Shown in pieces: positions 10,273-19,886 of a stretch of 64,000 nucleotides of DNA. Made by a program: the position numbers and the translations under genes. Each line of letters starts with the position of its first letter. Within the stretch, counting starts at the first letter, position 1. The notes beneath the pieces are model-generated. The model was not told the DNA's origin. It saw only the letters and a list, made by a program, of their open reading frames with translations, and did no database searches. Source of the DNA: CBDDBH01 sp965225625 (lineage in GTDB: Bacteria > Pseudomonadota > Gammaproteobacteria > JADZEE01); assembly GCA_965225625.1 (NCBI GenBank), contig CBDDBH010000026.1:62001-126000 (forward strand). The letters are read 5' to 3'.

Positions 10273-12249
10273 ATGTTCCAAAAAATACTCATAGCCAATC
10301 GCGGCGAAATCGCCTGCCGTATCATGCGCACCGCCCAGCGCATGGGCATCGAACTGGTAGCGATCTACTCCGAAGCCGATGCCGGCGCATTGCACGTGCG
10401 CATGGCCGATGAAAGCGTTTACGTCGGCGCCGCCGCTGCCGCTCAGAGCTATCTGCAAATCGAGACCATCGTTAACGCCGCGCGCGAGACGGGCGCCGAA
10501 GCCGTACATCCCGGTTTCGGTTTTCTTGCCGAGAACGCCGAATTTGCCGAACGCCTCGCCGACGCCGGTATTGTCTTTATCGGACCCAAGCCCCACGCGA
10601 TTGCCGCAATGGGTGACAAGATCGAATCAAAGAAGCTGGCCGCGGCAGCCGGCGTCAGCACGATCCCGGGATATCCGGATGCACTCGACGATGCAGATCA
10701 TGCAGCATCGGTCGCCGTTGAGATCGGTTTACCCGTAATGCTCAAAGCCTCCGCCGGTGGCGGTGGCAAGGGCATGCGTGTTGCGTACACCGAAGCCGAG
10801 GTTCGCGACGGCTTTCAGGCTGCATCCAGCGAAGCCAAATCAAGCTTTGGTGATGCCCGCGTATTCGCGGAAAAATTCATCGAACAAACGCGCCATATTG
10901 AGATCCAAGTACTGGCGGACCAGCACGGCAACGTATTGCACTTGGGCGAGCGCGAATGCTCAATTCAAAGGCGCCACCAAAAGGTCATCGAAGAAGCGCC
11001 CTCGCCATTTATAGACGGTGCGACCCGAAACCAAATGGGCGAGCAGGCCGTGACGCTGGCGCGTGCCGTCAATTATGAATCTGCCGGGACCGTGGAGTTC
11101 GTGGTTGACCCGGATCGCAACTTTTATTTTCTGGAAATGAATACGCGTCTGCAGGTCGAACATCCGGTAACCGAATATGTCACCGGTCTGGATATTGTCG
11201 AGTTGATGTTCCGCATCGCCGCGGGCGAGAAACTGCCTATCCAACAAGACGCCGTGAGCATGGATTCCTGGGCGATCGAAGCACGGGTGTATGCGGAAGA
11301 TCCAGACCGCGAATTTCTACCCTCGATCGGACGATTGACGACCTATCTGCCGCCGCCGGAATCGGAGCACCTGCGGGTGGACAGCGGCGTTGTCGAAGGC
11401 GACGAAGTCAGTCTGTATTACGACCCCATGCTGGCTAAACTCGTCGCCGGCGGCAATGATCGGGAAGCAGCACGCAAGCGCCTGCTGGAGGCGTTGGACG
11501 CCTACTGCATACGCGGTGTTCAACATAATATTGCATTCCTCGCCGCGATCGCCGGCCACCCACGTTTTGCCGCGGGCGATTTATCGACAGCGTTTATCGC
11601 GGAGGAATACCCAGACGGTTTTTCCAGCACCCATGCCAACAACGCTCATAACGAGTTGCTGCCCGCTGTCGCCGCGGTTCTACAGGCACAGGTCGACTAC
11701 CGCGACGCTTCCACTGCGCAACCAGATGAGCCGCCGAGCAACTGGCAATACGTGGTGCTTGCAGGTGGTAGCGAACGCCCCTTAAACGTGACGAGGAGTT
11801 TGCAACAGTTCGCTGTGACATCAGTAACACAAACTTCCGCGATCGAAATCGATTGGCATCCCGGACTGCCGCTATTGCGCGGGCGCAGCGGCGACGATCC
11901 GTTCGTCATGCAAGTCGAGCGACTCGGCCTGCTCTGGCGTCTTATGCATCGGGGTTGCGTAATGGATGTAATGGTCATGAGTCCGCGGGCGGCAGAGCTT
12001 AGGCGGCTGATGCCGGTCAAGCTTGCGGCCGACACATCGAGATTCCTGCTCGCGCCGATGCCCGGCCTGCTGGTGCGCATTTCCGTGCAACCGGGCGACG
12101 CCGTCAAATCAGGTCAGGAACTAGCCGTAGTCGAGGCGATGAAAATGGAGAATAGTCTGCGCGCAGCGCGTGACGGCATCATTGCCAGTTTGCTCGCCGT
12201 GCCCAATGACAATCTCGCAGTCGATCAACCGATACTCGAATTCGAATAA
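10273..12249 (+). CDS. pccA: Acetyl/propionyl-CoA carboxylase alpha subunit (biotin carboxylase plus BCCP)
   Basis: 658 residues. The biotin carboxylase part (residues about 1-450) starts KILIANRGEIACRIMRTA and includes the ATP-grasp glycine loop KASAGGGGKGMRV and the biotin carboxylase motif GERECSIQRRHQKVIEE. The C-terminal biotin carrier domain contains VVEAMKMENSL, where the Lys is the biotinylation site. The linker between them corresponds to the BT domain of propionyl-CoA carboxylases. Together with PccB it makes (S)-methylmalonyl-CoA from propionyl-CoA. Same operon; MeaB follows after 9 bp. Confidence 0.94.
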   Translation: MFQKILIANRGEIACRIMRTAQRMGIELVAIYSEADAGALHVRMADESVYVGAAAAAQSYLQIETIVNAARETGAEAVHPGFGFLAENAEFAERLADAGIVFIGPKPHAIAAMGDKIESKKLAAAAGVSTIPGYPDALDDADHAASVAVEIGLPVMLKASAGGGGKGMRVAYTEAEVRDGFQAASSEAKSSFGDARVFAEKFIEQTRHIEIQVLADQHGNVLHLGERECSIQRRHQKVIEEAPSPFIDGATRNQMGEQAVTLARAVNYESAGTVEFVVDPDRNFYFLEMNTRLQVEHPVTEYVTGLDIVELMFRIAAGEKLPIQQDAVSMDSWAIEARVYAEDPDREFLPSIGRLTTYLPPPESEHLRVDSGVVEGDEVSLYYDPMLAKLVAGGNDREAARKRLLEALDAYCIRGVQHNIAFLAAIAGHPRFAAGDLSTAFIAEEYPDGFSSTHANNAHNELLPAVAAVLQAQVDYRDASTAQPDEPPSNWQYVVLAGGSERPLNVTRSLQQFAVTSVTQTSAIEIDWHPGLPLLRGRSGDDPFVMQVERLGLLWRLMHRGCVMDVMVMSPRAAELRRLMPVKLAADTSRFLLAPMPGLLVRISVQPGDAVKSGQELAVVEAMKMENSLRAARDGIIASLLAVPNDNLAVDQPILEFE

Positions 12250-12258
12250 GCACTTTCG

Positions 12259-13251
12259 ATGGCTGACACAGACGTCTTGACGGCCGCGATCCGCAAAGGC
12301 GAACGCCGGGCGCTGGCGCGCGCGATCACATTGGTCGAATCCACCCGCGATGACCATCGCGCACAGGCGTCGCAATTGCTGGAAGCACTGGCAGGCGACG
12401 CCGGCAATTCGATAAGAATCGGCATTACCGGCATTCCCGGCGTCGGTAAATCTACTTTTATCGAGGCGCTGGGAAACCACGTCATCGCGCAACAGCATAA
12501 AGTCGCCGTGCTTACCGTGGATCCGTCTTCGGCCGTGGGAGGTGGTTCTATTCTTGGCGACAAAACACGCATGGAAACACTGGCGCGCAACGAGCGTGCA
12601 TTTATTCGACCGTCACCGTCGGGCGGCATTCTGGGCGGCGTCACCCGCCGCACACGTGAAGCGATAGTACTGTGTGAAGCGGCAGGCTTCGACGTAATCA
12701 TCGTCGAGACCGTCGGTGTCGGTCAGTCCGAAACCGCCGTCGTGGACATGACCGATATGTTCCTGCTGCTACTGGTACCTGGCGGCGGCGATGAGCTGCA
12801 AGGCATCAAACGCGGTATTGTCGAGCTTGCCGATCTGCTGCTCGTCAACAAAGCCGACGGGGACCTGCGCGCTGCCGCGGAACGTGCCGTCGCCGATTAC
12901 ACCAATGCCTTGCGATTACTGCGTCCGCGCTCGCGCAGTTGGTCAGTGCCGGTTACGGCTTGCTCGGCGATAACCGGCGCCGGCATAGATACAAGCTGGC
13001 AACAAGTCGAACGTTTTTTGAAGGTAATGGGGGACAGCGGCGAGTTGACCCGACGCCGCAGCGAGCAGGCAAAAGCGTGGCTTTGGTCGGAGATCTCGCA
13101 GGATCTCCTGGCGCGCTTCAAACGCGATCCCGAAGTCGCCGCAAGCGTAAGCCAGGTTGAGGCAGCGGTCACCCAGGGCGCGCTGGCGCCAACGACCGGC
13201 GCGCGGCAGTTACTCGATAAATTTACCCAAAGAAAAAATGGACAGGAATAA
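12259..13251 (+). CDS. meaB: Methylmalonyl-CoA mutase-associated GTPase MeaB
   Basis: 330 residues of the MeaB/ArgK G3E GTPase family. Visible are the P-loop GIPGVGKSTF, the TVDPSSAVGGGSILGDKTRM segment, the switch-type VETVGVGQSE and the G4-like LLVNKADG. MeaB protects and reloads cobalamin on methylmalonyl-CoA mutase using GTP. Its place at the end of the PCC block supports assignment of the mutase gene as methylmalonyl-CoA mutase rather than another acyl-CoA mutase. No methylmalonyl-CoA epimerase gene is visible in the operon. Confidence 0.93.
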   Translation: MADTDVLTAAIRKGERRALARAITLVESTRDDHRAQASQLLEALAGDAGNSIRIGITGIPGVGKSTFIEALGNHVIAQQHKVAVLTVDPSSAVGGGSILGDKTRMETLARNERAFIRPSPSGGILGGVTRRTREAIVLCEAAGFDVIIVETVGVGQSETAVVDMTDMFLLLLVPGGGDELQGIKRGIVELADLLLVNKADGDLRAAAERAVADYTNALRLLRPRSRSWSVPVTACSAITGAGIDTSWQQVERFLKVMGDSGELTRRRSEQAKAWLWSEISQDLLARFKRDPEVAASVSQVEAAVTQGALAPTTGARQLLDKFTQRKNGQE

Positions 13252-13261
13252 AGGAACGTAA

Positions 13262-14923
13262 ATGGCGATAAACAACGAGAGCGTAGCAGTCGGAACACAT
13301 TTGCTAAACCGGCTGAAAGAACTCGGCTGCGACCACATATTCGGCATTCCGGGAGACTTCATATTGCCGTTTTTCGATCAAATCATCGCCAGCGACTTGA
13401 AATTGGTTGGCCCGTGCAACGAGATGAACGGCGCCTACGCCGCCGATGCCTATGCACGACTCAAGGGTATCGGCGCGATGGCAGTCACCTATGGGCCCGG
13501 CGGTCTCAGCGCGGTTAACTCGGTCGCCGGCGCTTATGGGGAACACGTACCGCTGGTGCTGATCTCCGGTGGCCCTGAAACCCGCGATTATGACTCGCCG
13601 CGCCTTTTGCACCACGTCATCGACGGCAAGCTCGACGTCACGCTAAAAATTTTCGAGCAGATCACCGTTTCCGCGGAACTGCTGCGTGATCCCGACACTG
13701 CGATTGCACAAATCGACACAGCTTTGGCCGCGTGTATGGCGCACAAACTGCCTGTCTATCTGGAGATAGCACGTGACGTGCAAACGGCGGTGCGTCCGCA
13801 TCCGGGCGCATTGGAACCCTTGACCTTAACCAGCGACAAAGACGCGCTTGATGCCGCAGTCGCAGAGACCTTGGCGTTCATGCAGAAAAGCAGTAGCGGC
13901 GCGATCCTGCTCGGTCACATGATCCATCGTGAAGGCTTACAGGACTCGATGGTGAAGCTCCTAAAACGCACCGACTACCCTGCCGCAACGATGTTGATCG
14001 GCAAAGCCGATTATCTCGAGTACCGGCCCGAGTGCATGGGCACCTACCAGGGCGGCGGCAGCCCCGCGGCCGTGAAGGAACGGGTTGAGGGCTCCGACAT
14101 TGTGCTCAGCTTGGGCACCGCGGAATCTGACTTTAACCTCGGGGGATTCAGCGACAACCTCAACGACCAGCAGATGGTGCGCGCCACCGGCAGCGATGTT
14201 TATGTGCGCGACAAACATTATCCCCAAGTCCGGCTGACCGACTTTACCGCGGCACTGATTGAAGCATTGCCCGCCAAAGAGCGGCCGACAAAAACCGGCA
14301 AGCATTTCGTACACTCCGCCGAGAAACCGTACATCCCGCAGGCAGACGTTCCCCTATGTAACGAACGCTTATTTGATCGGCTGGCGCATTTCGTGCAGCC
14401 CACCGATGTCGTCACCGCCGACGCCGGCGGCTTAATCGAAATGACCTATGTCGAGTTTCCCAAAGGCGCCCGATTTGTCGGTCAAAGCTACTGGGCAGCC
14501 ATCGGCTACGGTTTCGCCGCAGGCCTGGGGGCCTGCTTCGCCGGCGGTGACAAAGCGCGCGTGATCTGCGTAGAAGGCGATGGTTCTTTTCAAATGACCG
14601 CCCAGGAGATCTCCACGATGGTGCGGTATGACAAGCGCGCCATCATCATCATGCTCAACAACCGGGGTTACACGGCTGAGCGCCTGATCCACGAGGGCGA
14701 TTACAACGACATACAGAACTGGGAATATCACCGAGTCGCCGAGGTGTTTGGCGGCAGCCCCGGTGTCGAAGTACGCACCGAGGGCGAATTCGAAACCGCG
14801 CTGCAGATGGCAACTGATTGGGATCAGCCGGGCCCCTTCATTATCAATATCCACCTTGATCCGATGGACGCGTCCGAGGCGTTTAAACTGATGAGTGTCG
14901 GGCTTCGCTCGAAGAACCTCTAG
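13262..14923 (+). CDS. Thiamine-diphosphate-dependent 2-oxoacid decarboxylase (pyruvate/indolepyruvate decarboxylase family)
   Basis: 553 residues. It has the three-domain layout of TPP enzymes: an N-terminal pyrimidine-binding part with HIFGIPGDFILPF and GPCNEMNGAYAADAYAR (the catalytic Glu region), a central domain, and a C-terminal diphosphate-binding part with GDGSFQMTAQEISTMV and NNRGYTAE (GDG...NN motif). Overall it resembles pyruvate/indolepyruvate/phenylpyruvate decarboxylases more than acetolactate synthase. It starts 10 bp after meaB, so a link to branched or aromatic 2-oxoacid breakdown feeding aldehyde or acyl-CoA intermediates into the pathway is possible. The exact substrate is not decidable from sequence reading. 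Confidence 0.85.
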   Translation: MAINNESVAVGTHLLNRLKELGCDHIFGIPGDFILPFFDQIIASDLKLVGPCNEMNGAYAADAYARLKGIGAMAVTYGPGGLSAVNSVAGAYGEHVPLVLISGGPETRDYDSPRLLHHVIDGKLDVTLKIFEQITVSAELLRDPDTAIAQIDTALAACMAHKLPVYLEIARDVQTAVRPHPGALEPLTLTSDKDALDAAVAETLAFMQKSSSGAILLGHMIHREGLQDSMVKLLKRTDYPAATMLIGKADYLEYRPECMGTYQGGGSPAAVKERVEGSDIVLSLGTAESDFNLGGFSDNLNDQQMVRATGSDVYVRDKHYPQVRLTDFTAALIEALPAKERPTKTGKHFVHSAEKPYIPQADVPLCNERLFDRLAHFVQPTDVVTADAGGLIEMTYVEFPKGARFVGQSYWAAIGYGFAAGLGACFAGGDKARVICVEGDGSFQMTAQEISTMVRYDKRAIIIMLNNRGYTAERLIHEGDYNDIQNWEYHRVAEVFGGSPGVEVRTEGEFETALQMATDWDQPGPFIINIHLDPMDASEAFKLMSVGLRSKNL

Positions 14924-14930
14924 CACGCTT

Positions 14931-15914
14931 ATGAGGGTTCTCGTCACAGGTAGTTCCGGACACCTGGGCGAGGCGTTAGTGCGTACATTGCGAGACGCTG
15001 ATCAGGACGTAATCAGTCTCGACATCCAACCATCACCCTACACCACGGTCGTTGGCTCGATCACCGATCGCGAATGTGTCAAAACCTGTATGACGGACGT
15101 GCGGGTCGTCTATCACGCCGCCACTTTACACAAACCACATGTTGTCACGCACAGCATGGCAGCGTTTGTCGAGACGAATATTCAGGGAACCTTAACGTTG
15201 CTGGAGGAAGCCGTCGCCGCCCGAGTGGCTTCGTTTATATTTACCAGTACGACAAGCGTATTTGGCAGCGCCCTCAGACCCCCGGTGGGAATGCCCGCGG
15301 TTTGGGTAACTGAAAAGGTCACACCGATCCCCAGAAACATCTACGGTGTTACCAAGACCGCGGCAGAAGATCTTTGCCACCTTTTCCATCGCCAGCACGG
15401 CCTTGCTTGCGTCGTGCTGCGCACTTCGCGCTTCTTCCCCGAAGAAGACGATGACGCAGCGAAACGCGAGGAGCACGACGCCGATAACGCTAAGGCAAAC
15501 GAATTTCTCTATCGACGCGTGGATTTGGAAGACGTAGTTAGCGCGCACTTCATGGCCAGTGAACACGCTTCTTCGATCGGCTTTGGCAAATACATCATCA
15601 CTGCGACCACGCCCTTCTTGAGCGAAGATCTTGCTGAGCTGCGAACCAATGCGCCGCAGCTATTGCGAAAACGTGTCCCAGAGCACGAGGCGATATACCA
15701 ACGCCTGGGATGGAAGATGTTCGATGGAATCGATCGCGTCTACGTCAACGCGGCGGCCCGGGCCGAGCTGGGTTGGAAACCCAAATACAATTTCGCTGAG
15801 GTACTGAGTAGCCTCAGTGCAGGCACCGATCCAAGAAGCCCGCTTGCCAGGGCTGTAGGTGCGAAGGGCTATCACCCGATCGCGTTTGATGAGCGCCCAT
15901 ACCCGGTGGAGTAA
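14931..15914 (+). CDS. NAD-dependent epimerase/dehydratase (extended SDR)
   Basis: 327 residues from the ATG at 14931; an in-frame start at 14895 lies inside the preceding gene and is less likely. The N-terminus MRVLVTGSSGHLGEALVR is a Rossmann dinucleotide loop (GxxGxxG). A catalytic YxxxK is seen in NIYGVTKTAAED, preceded by FTSTTSVFGSA (Ser of the triad). It converts a nucleotide-sugar or other hydroxylated substrate with NAD(P). Same strand as, and 7 bp after, the decarboxylase gene; probably the last gene of the propionate operon. No specific substrate is suggested. Confidence 0.85.
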   Translation: MRVLVTGSSGHLGEALVRTLRDADQDVISLDIQPSPYTTVVGSITDRECVKTCMTDVRVVYHAATLHKPHVVTHSMAAFVETNIQGTLTLLEEAVAARVASFIFTSTTSVFGSALRPPVGMPAVWVTEKVTPIPRNIYGVTKTAAEDLCHLFHRQHGLACVVLRTSRFFPEEDDDAAKREEHDADNAKANEFLYRRVDLEDVVSAHFMASEHASSIGFGKYIITATTPFLSEDLAELRTNAPQLLRKRVPEHEAIYQRLGWKMFDGIDRVYVNAAARAELGWKPKYNFAEVLSSLSAGTDPRSPLARAVGAKGYHPIAFDERPYPVE

Positions 15915-15941
15915 TTGCCGGATGCCGGGTTTGTGACTGAC

Positions 15942-17189
15942 TCATTGCGCGCTCCCCAGTTGCTTCAAATACCAGTCTTGAAACTGCACCAGCATGGTTT
16001 CAGATTCTGAATAGCGGCCGGGCTGATAATGTCGCGAGCGGATCCCTTTCTGATTGCCCTCCACGAGCACCTTGTCCTGCCACAAGGTCGGGTCCAAGGT
16101 CCACACTAGATTGGCAACATCGTAATCTCGATCTTCTTCGGCATCGCGATCCACCAACCAGGTGAGCTCAAGGTCGGTTTCCAGCGGTGAACGTGGCGTA
16201 AACCGGAACATGATGCCGAAATCATTCGAGGCATAAACATAACTCAACGGATTCAAGGTCATCATGGTGATGCCCCCGTCGTAATCCTTGAACTCCCCCA
16301 TCAGTTTTGAGGCGGGTTTTCCGTCCCTGGTTTCGCTGACCGAACCGGGCTTGATGGGCGCACGGCCGATCTGGCGTAGATACTCCGTTTTGTCCTGCTC
16401 CTCGAACGTTATCAGTGGATGGCCGAGTTCGGTTGCCCTGGCTTCGAATGCCTCCTGTTGATTGGCGAAACCCCCGACCGAGTCGCCCGCCCCGGAACCC
16501 GGACCTGAGCCCGCGGCGGCCAGGCTATCGATGCCCCGGGCCTGACACAGTTGCGGGTGTGCCACGGCACAGTGATAACACTCAAAAAAGTTCTCGACCA
16601 CCAGCTTCCAGTTAGCGCCGCTCGGATAATTCCGTTTGACGGCGATCTTGGCGCGGTCGAACCCGTGGAATTGAAATATTGTTTCAAACACCGACATCCA
16701 TTCGTCAAATGCAGGCGGCGTGTCGCGCATCAGGTTGACGAAAATGAATCCATGGAAGACCCGAACGTGGCAGGGATGCAGTCCAAATTTGGCCGAATCG
16801 AATTCCGCGGGCATCAACCGGGCTGCCCGTAATTTCCCCTCCAGGTCATAGCTCCAGGCATGATATGGACAGGTGAAGAGTTTTTTGCGCCCTTCGGCCT
16901 GGATACAAACCCGTGAGCCGCGATGGCGGCAGACATTAAAGAATGCACCGACGCGCTGCTCGTCCTGCCTGACGATAATGATTTCTTCTTGCGCAAGCGC
17001 AAACAGGAAGTAATCACCCGTGTTCGGAATGCGGGAGATGTGATCGACCAGCAACCACTGCTGGGTGATCACACGGTCGATATCGAGACGAAACAGGTCA
17101 GGGTCACAGTAAAAAGCTTGTTGCAGCGAATATCCTTGGCGCTGTTCATGCAGGAGTTGTTCGACCAGGTCATTTGCGGCAGCGTTCAT
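15942..17189 (-). CDS. Rieske non-heme iron oxygenase, alpha subunit
   Basis: 415 residues. The Rieske [2Fe-2S] motif is CRHRGSRVC...CPYHAW (CxH-x16-CxxH type). The catalytic domain has the mononuclear iron site region ENFFECYHCAVAHPQL, with two His ligands; the Asp/Glu ligand should lie near the C-terminus. It hydroxylates or demethylates an aromatic, quaternary ammonium or steroid-type substrate using electrons from a separate reductase, which is not encoded nearby. A glycine/serine-rich low-complexity insertion (SGPGSGAGDS) follows the iron site. It is convergent with the propionate operon. Confidence 0.9.
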   Translation of the reverse strand: MNAAANDLVEQLLHEQRQGYSLQQAFYCDPDLFRLDIDRVITQQWLLVDHISRIPNTGDYFLFALAQEEIIIVRQDEQRVGAFFNVCRHRGSRVCIQAEGRKKLFTCPYHAWSYDLEGKLRAARLMPAEFDSAKFGLHPCHVRVFHGFIFVNLMRDTPPAFDEWMSVFETIFQFHGFDRAKIAVKRNYPSGANWKLVVENFFECYHCAVAHPQLCQARGIDSLAAAGSGPGSGAGDSVGGFANQQEAFEARATELGHPLITFEEQDKTEYLRQIGRAPIKPGSVSETRDGKPASKLMGEFKDYDGGITMMTLNPLSYVYASNDFGIMFRFTPRSPLETDLELTWLVDRDAEEDRDYDVANLVWTLDPTLWQDKVLVEGNQKGIRSRHYQPGRYSESETMLVQFQDWYLKQLGSAQ

Positions 17190-17398
17190 GTGCGGGCTCT
17201 ACTTACCAAACTGAAAACGCGAAAGCGATATTCGATCTAGTGTAACCTGCCTCGCGTTTAAAAATACCCTATCACACGTTTCCGCCGAAACGTTGCGGAT
17301 AATAAAGTCCGTCAACGGCCATGTGAATATCCATGGGGAGCCCGTCCCACTTCGTCATACCCGTGTCGGCATCGATGTCGAGCCCGTGTTGTTGATTA

Positions 17399-17424
17399 CT
17401 CACTAGTCGATAAATAAGGCGACA
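17399..17424. repeat. IS630 left inverted repeat
   Basis: Begins CTCACTAGTCG and ends AAGGCGACA; partner of the right repeat, 19 of 26 matching positions. A TA lies immediately outside. Confidence 0.9.
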
Positions 17425-17427
17425 TCG

Positions 17428-18498
17428 ATGGAACTTTCTGAGAGCGTACCGATCGGATCAGATATGAAACTGGACGGCCGCACGCTTGACCATTCGACCT
17501 TGGAAGCTATTCGCTTGATGGCGATAGAGCGCGTTCGCGAAGGCGAGTCGCCGGCGACGGTGATCGCATCGTTCGGGTTCAACCGGACGACCATCTACAA
17601 ATGGATCAAAGCGGCGATGCAGCCGGGTGTCGGCATCAAGGCGTTGCGTTCGACGAAGGCTACGGGGCGGCCACGAACCCTGAGCGCGGCGCAAGAGCGA
17701 CAGGTGTTCCGCTGGATCAATGGTCGTGACCCGCGACAGTATGGATTGGACTTCGGCTTGTGGACGCGCGCGGTGGTCGTGGAGTTGGTGACGCAGAAGT
17801 TCGGGGTGACGATAGGCGTCACGGCGGTCGGGGAGTTGTTGGCGAAACTGGGATTGACGCCGCACAAGCCGCTGCAGCGAGCCTATCAGCGGGACCCCGA
17901 GGCGATTGAACGCTGGCAGCGTGAAACCTTCCCAGCCATCGCCCGTCAAGCGAAACAGCACGGTGGCGAGGTGTTTTTCTGGGATGAGTCTGGCTTCCGT
18001 GCTGATACGGTGCACGGTAAGACCTGGGGCGTGCGCGGCCAGACGCCGGTCGTGTACCGACCCGGACAGCGTCAATCGTTCAGTGCCGCCTCGGCGGTCA
18101 ACGCCAACGGGGCGTTCTGGTTTTGCACCTATAGCGGCGCGCTCAAAGCCGCTTTGTTTATCACCTTGCTGCGCCAGCTCATGCGGGGCCGGCGCAAGCC
18201 GGTGCATCTCGTGCTCGACAGTCTGCCGGCGCACAAGACCGCGCGCGTGCGCGACTACGTCGCTTCGACGAATGGCCGGCTGAGCCTGCATTTTCTGCCC
18301 GGTTACGCGCCAGACCTGAACCCCGATGAATGGGTGTGGAGTCACGTCAAGCGCACGGGTGCAGCGCGACGGCCACTGCGGGCGGGCGAAACACTGCGCG
18401 AGAAGATCGAGGAGCAACTCACCCAACTCAAGCGTATGCCCCACCTTGTTCGATCATTCTTTCTTGCTCCATCTGTCGCCTATATTGGCGACTGCTGA
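17428..18498 (+). CDS. IS630-family transposase
   Basis: 356 residues from the ATG at 17428; ATG at 17464 (MKLDGRTLDHST) is an equally plausible start. An N-terminal helix-turn-helix region (SPATVIASFGFNRTTIYKWI) binds the repeats. The DDE catalytic core shows FFWDESGFRAD, HLVLDSLPAHKTARV and NPDEWVWSHVK, giving the D, D, E triad with IS630 spacing. The stop codon (18496-18498) is one base inside the right end of the element. The gene appears intact, so the element may still be mobile. Confidence 0.95.
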   Translation: MELSESVPIGSDMKLDGRTLDHSTLEAIRLMAIERVREGESPATVIASFGFNRTTIYKWIKAAMQPGVGIKALRSTKATGRPRTLSAAQERQVFRWINGRDPRQYGLDFGLWTRAVVVELVTQKFGVTIGVTAVGELLAKLGLTPHKPLQRAYQRDPEAIERWQRETFPAIARQAKQHGGEVFFWDESGFRADTVHGKTWGVRGQTPVVYRPGQRQSFSAASAVNANGAFWFCTYSGALKAALFITLLRQLMRGRRKPVHLVLDSLPAHKTARVRDYVASTNGRLSLHFLPGYAPDLNPDEWVWSHVKRTGAARRPLRAGETLREKIEEQLTQLKRMPHLVRSFFLAPSVAYIGDC

Positions 18499-18499
18499 G
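18474..18499. repeat. IS630 right inverted repeat
   Basis: Reverse complement begins CTCAGCAGTCGCC and ends TAGGCGACA; overlaps the last codons of the transposase gene. A TA at 18500-18501 completes the target duplication. Confidence 0.9.
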
Positions 18500-19886
18500 T
18501 AATGGTCTCGATGTCCCTCTCAGCGCGGGGCAATAGCGGCACCTGCGGTAACACCGCACCGTCAGGCCGGGTAAAGAGCAGTTCCCGGCTGTGTACCGCA
18601 AGCCCAAAGCCCCCTTCATGCACCAGGCGGTGATGGTAGCGGCACAGCAGCACCAGGTTATCCAGTGCGGTGACGCCCCCATCGGCCCAGTGTTGAATGT
18701 GATGCGCATCGACGTAGCGATGTGCGGTACACCCCGGGAACCGACAACCCGCATCACGCACCCGTAACGCACGCCTCAAGGCCGGGTGGATAGTGCGGGT
18801 TTTACGCCCCACATCCAGGATGTTGCCTTTAGCGTCTTCATGGATAGGCACGACACTGGTGTCACAACACACCCGCCGGGACGTTTCCGCGGAAACGCAG
18901 GGACCGCGCCCCCACTCCGAGCGCCCACCGGGATGGTGCGTCAATGCATCCGCATCCACGTGCAACATCACCTGATAGCGCTCAGCACCTGCTAGCTCAC
19001 CCGGTCCCTGGGCCAGGAACTGCTCGGCCAGCAGACATAAACCATCCGCTCTTAAGGCCGCCCGCGGGTAACCGCGGGTGAATGAACGTATCTCATCGTC
19101 CGTGATGGGCGAGCTGTACCCGTCACTGAGCCGTTCGCGCTCTCCCAACAACGTTTCCGCGGAAACGTCTTTGGCCTCCTGCGCCAGATAATCCGCCGCC
19201 GCCTCCAACGCCTGTAGCACCAACGCCCCCTGCTCGGGCGCTAGTCGGCATTTAATCACCAGAGCCCCCTCCTCATCGTAGTATTGGGTCACGCTACGTT
19301 GCGCAAACTGCTCATTAGCCTGTGCGCACTCCTGGCTGCGCACCACCTGGCGGTATTTGCGCACCAGGGTTTCCACATGCGCGGCCGTTCCATACTGGGC
19401 AATCATCAGCAGATAGTCTTGCGTCTGCGCGGTGGCCACCCGGGTCATGGCACGCACTTTGGAGTAGCTGACTTCGCCCTCCTCGAACGCGGCCCGAATG
19501 CGGGGCACCGACGCCAGCGCATTGGCCACCCGTACTTTCTCCCGCGCCGCCCCCAGGCCGATGCCGCATTTCCAGTTGAGCCAATGGGCGCAGGAGCGAC
19601 ACCCCGCATCGGCCCACCCTTGCAGGGCATCGAACTGGGTGATGAGGATCAGCAGACGAGAAGTGGCAACGTTGATATGGGCGGCCAGGGTCGTGATATC
19701 GGCTTCAAGAGCTTCGAGTTGGTGGTAACGGGGATGCATGATTGAGGGCCTTTATGGGAACATTAATAAACTATATAAACATACAGTAATTATAGTTCAA
19801 ACATCCGCAATATCAAGGGGTTATTTCGAACAAGAGCTGTGGCGTTTAGCGGCGGTGTTACAATCCCATGGCCGGCATTCGGGGAG

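Larger units (their letters stand above)
17399..18499 (+). mobile_element. IS630-family insertion sequence
   Basis: A complete 1101-bp element bounded by 26-bp inverted repeats that agree at 19 of 26 positions (outer CTCA, then AGTCG, then inner AGGCGACA). It is flanked by TA at 17397-17398 and 18500-18501, the target duplication of IS630/Tc1-type transposition. One transposase gene fills it. Target is the 3' part of the HNH gene, in opposite orientation. Boundaries are supported by the repeats, by the TA duplication and by the restored reading frame on excision. Confidence 0.95.
17272..19739 (-). pseudogene. 13E12/DUF222 HNH endonuclease gene interrupted by IS630
   Basis: The 5' part (18501-19739, 413 codons) has an N-terminal helical DUF222 region and an HNH nuclease motif: CRFPGC, DAHHIQHWADGG, LVLLCRYHHRLVHEGG. 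The 3' part lies at 17272-17396, on the other side of the IS element, and encodes QQHGLDIDADTG, then KWDGLPMDIHMAVDGL, ending at TGA 17272-17274. Removing 17399-18499 and keeping one TA joins them in frame as DIETINQQHGLDI, giving a 454-residue protein of the expected architecture. In the present state translation runs into the IS and stops at 18480 after the foreign residues TQQSPI. DUF222/HNH proteins are often mobile or multicopy; whether the HNH core remains active without its C-terminus is unknown. Confidence 0.93.

Noticed and set aside
14895..14930. Longer start of the SDR protein
   Set aside because: The extra residues lie within the decarboxylase gene and precede the Rossmann start MRVLVTG, so 14931 is preferred.
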